64,000 nt of DNA from Blepharisma japonicum. Lineage: Eukaryota > Ciliophora > Heterotrichea > Heterotrichida > Blepharismidae. The stretch spans positions 248,001 through 312,000 of the forward strand of contig CATKHK010000052.1 in NCBI GenBank assembly GCA_949751835.1, given 5' to 3'. This document shows, piece after piece, positions 63,816-64,000 of this stretch. The notes under the pieces are model-generated. The model ran no database searches. It saw nothing but the letters and a program-made list of their open reading frames with translations, and was not told where the DNA came from. Both the position numbers and the translations under genes were made by a program. Within the stretch, counting starts at the first letter, position 1, and the number at the start of each line of letters is the position of its first letter.

Positions 63816-64000
63816 TTACCAATCAATCTTCTTATGGGTGCCATCACAGTAAGGCGCATTTTTAGTCTGCTTGCAGCCGCAGATATAATAAGTTTTGCTT
63901 TCATTCACGGTAAAAGCAATTGGAGTGAAAGGTGTCCCAGTATGGCTTCCATCACAGAAAGGCTGATTCTTGGATCTTCCGCAATCACAGTAATAATAAT
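63816..64000 (-). CDS. CDGSH iron-sulfur protein (CISD3/MiNT-like), 5' end outside window
   Basis: The last 61 codons are in the window, ending KKIDW and TAA. Two CDGSH motifs are visible: YYCDCGRSKNQPFCDGSHTG and YICGCKQTKNAPYCDGTHK. Each has the C-x-C-x(9-10)-C-D-G-(S/T)-H pattern that ligates a 2Fe-2S cluster through three Cys and one His. Tandem motifs are the hallmark of the mitochondrial CISD3/MiNT type, involved in iron and redox balance. The N-terminus is off the window. Confidence 0.93.
   Translation of the reverse strand, partial: YYYCDCGRSKNQPFCDGSHTGTPFTPIAFTVNESKTYYICGCKQTKNAPYCDGTHKKIDW

Noticed and set aside
1-64000. CRISPR arrays, telomeric repeats, retroelements, bacterial operons
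   Set aside because: None seen: no regular spacer repeats, no C/A-rich terminal arrays, no reverse-transcriptase or integrase motifs, and genes are clearly eukaryotic.

Overview
This looks like macronuclear-type DNA of a heterotrich ciliate that reads UGA as tryptophan, most likely Blepharisma or a close relative. Three things support this. (1) Dozens of in-frame TGA codons fall where conserved tryptophans belong: the QRRRW motif of chitin synthase, the TGWGC active site of ATG4, the WxxxN residues of importin-alpha-like ARM repeats, the Trp before IYQ in UROD, and the WW pair of SPRTN. By my reading no gene ends in TGA; about 38 end in TAA and 6 in TAG. (2) I find twelve introns, ten of 15 nt and two of 16 nt, mostly GTAA...TAG, and each restores the reading frame. 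(3) The genes are eukaryotic (histones, uS11, cullin, IFT74, dynein-arm and DRC subunits), densely packed on both strands and separated by very AT-rich spacers. Because TGA is sense, many apparently separate short ORFs fuse into single genes here.

Layout. 1-6.1 kb: a giant USP9X/USP24-type deubiquitinase (minus, 3' end off the window). 6.3-8.9 kb: DRC12-like, Yippee-like, a RING protein and an alkaline ceramidase. A tRNA-Lys(TTT) lies at 9.2 kb. 9.6-12.2 kb: an acylation-signal protein and a five-helix protein with three PX domains. 12.4-20 kb: a coiled-coil protein, uS11, an ARM/importin-alpha-like protein, STIMATE/TMEM110, Deltex, a Rab and a Kelch protein. 20-26 kb: a bacterial-type Cdd1 helix-hairpin-helix gene beside its own decayed copy, a PMCA-type Ca2+ pump, a small acylated protein and Spartan. 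26-34 kb: chitin synthase with an odd C-terminal tail, a START protein, a spliced coiled-coil gene and a cullin. 34-38 kb: a gene-poor, decayed interval bounded by a 195-bp direct repeat, linking an internally deleted paralogue to its full-length zinc-finger/WWE parent. 38-46 kb: a CHHC-RING protein, three unrecognised proteins and ATG4. 46-52 kb: Kelch, PX-START, ankyrin, SLC35B1-like transporter and SNX-BAR. 52.5-53.4 kb: a divergent H3/H4 pair. 54-64 kb: ODAD1-like, ankyrin-kinase, IFT74, UROD, two microproteins sharing a 25-nt promoter, a large FxP-repeat protein and a CDGSH protein (5' end off the window).

The genes do not form one pathway. Recurring themes are ubiquitin biology (USP, two RING proteins, Deltex, cullin, WWE), lipid and endosome proteins (triple PX, PX-START, START, SNX-BAR, Rab, ceramidase), autophagy (ATG4) and cilia (DRC12, ODAD1, IFT74). 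I saw no retroelement, DNA transposon, CRISPR array or telomere repeat. The most novel-looking items are the five-helix/triple-PX protein, chitin synthase with an XRE-like helical tail, the Cdd1 gene with its fossil, the internally deleted WWE paralogue, and the divergent microprotein pair.
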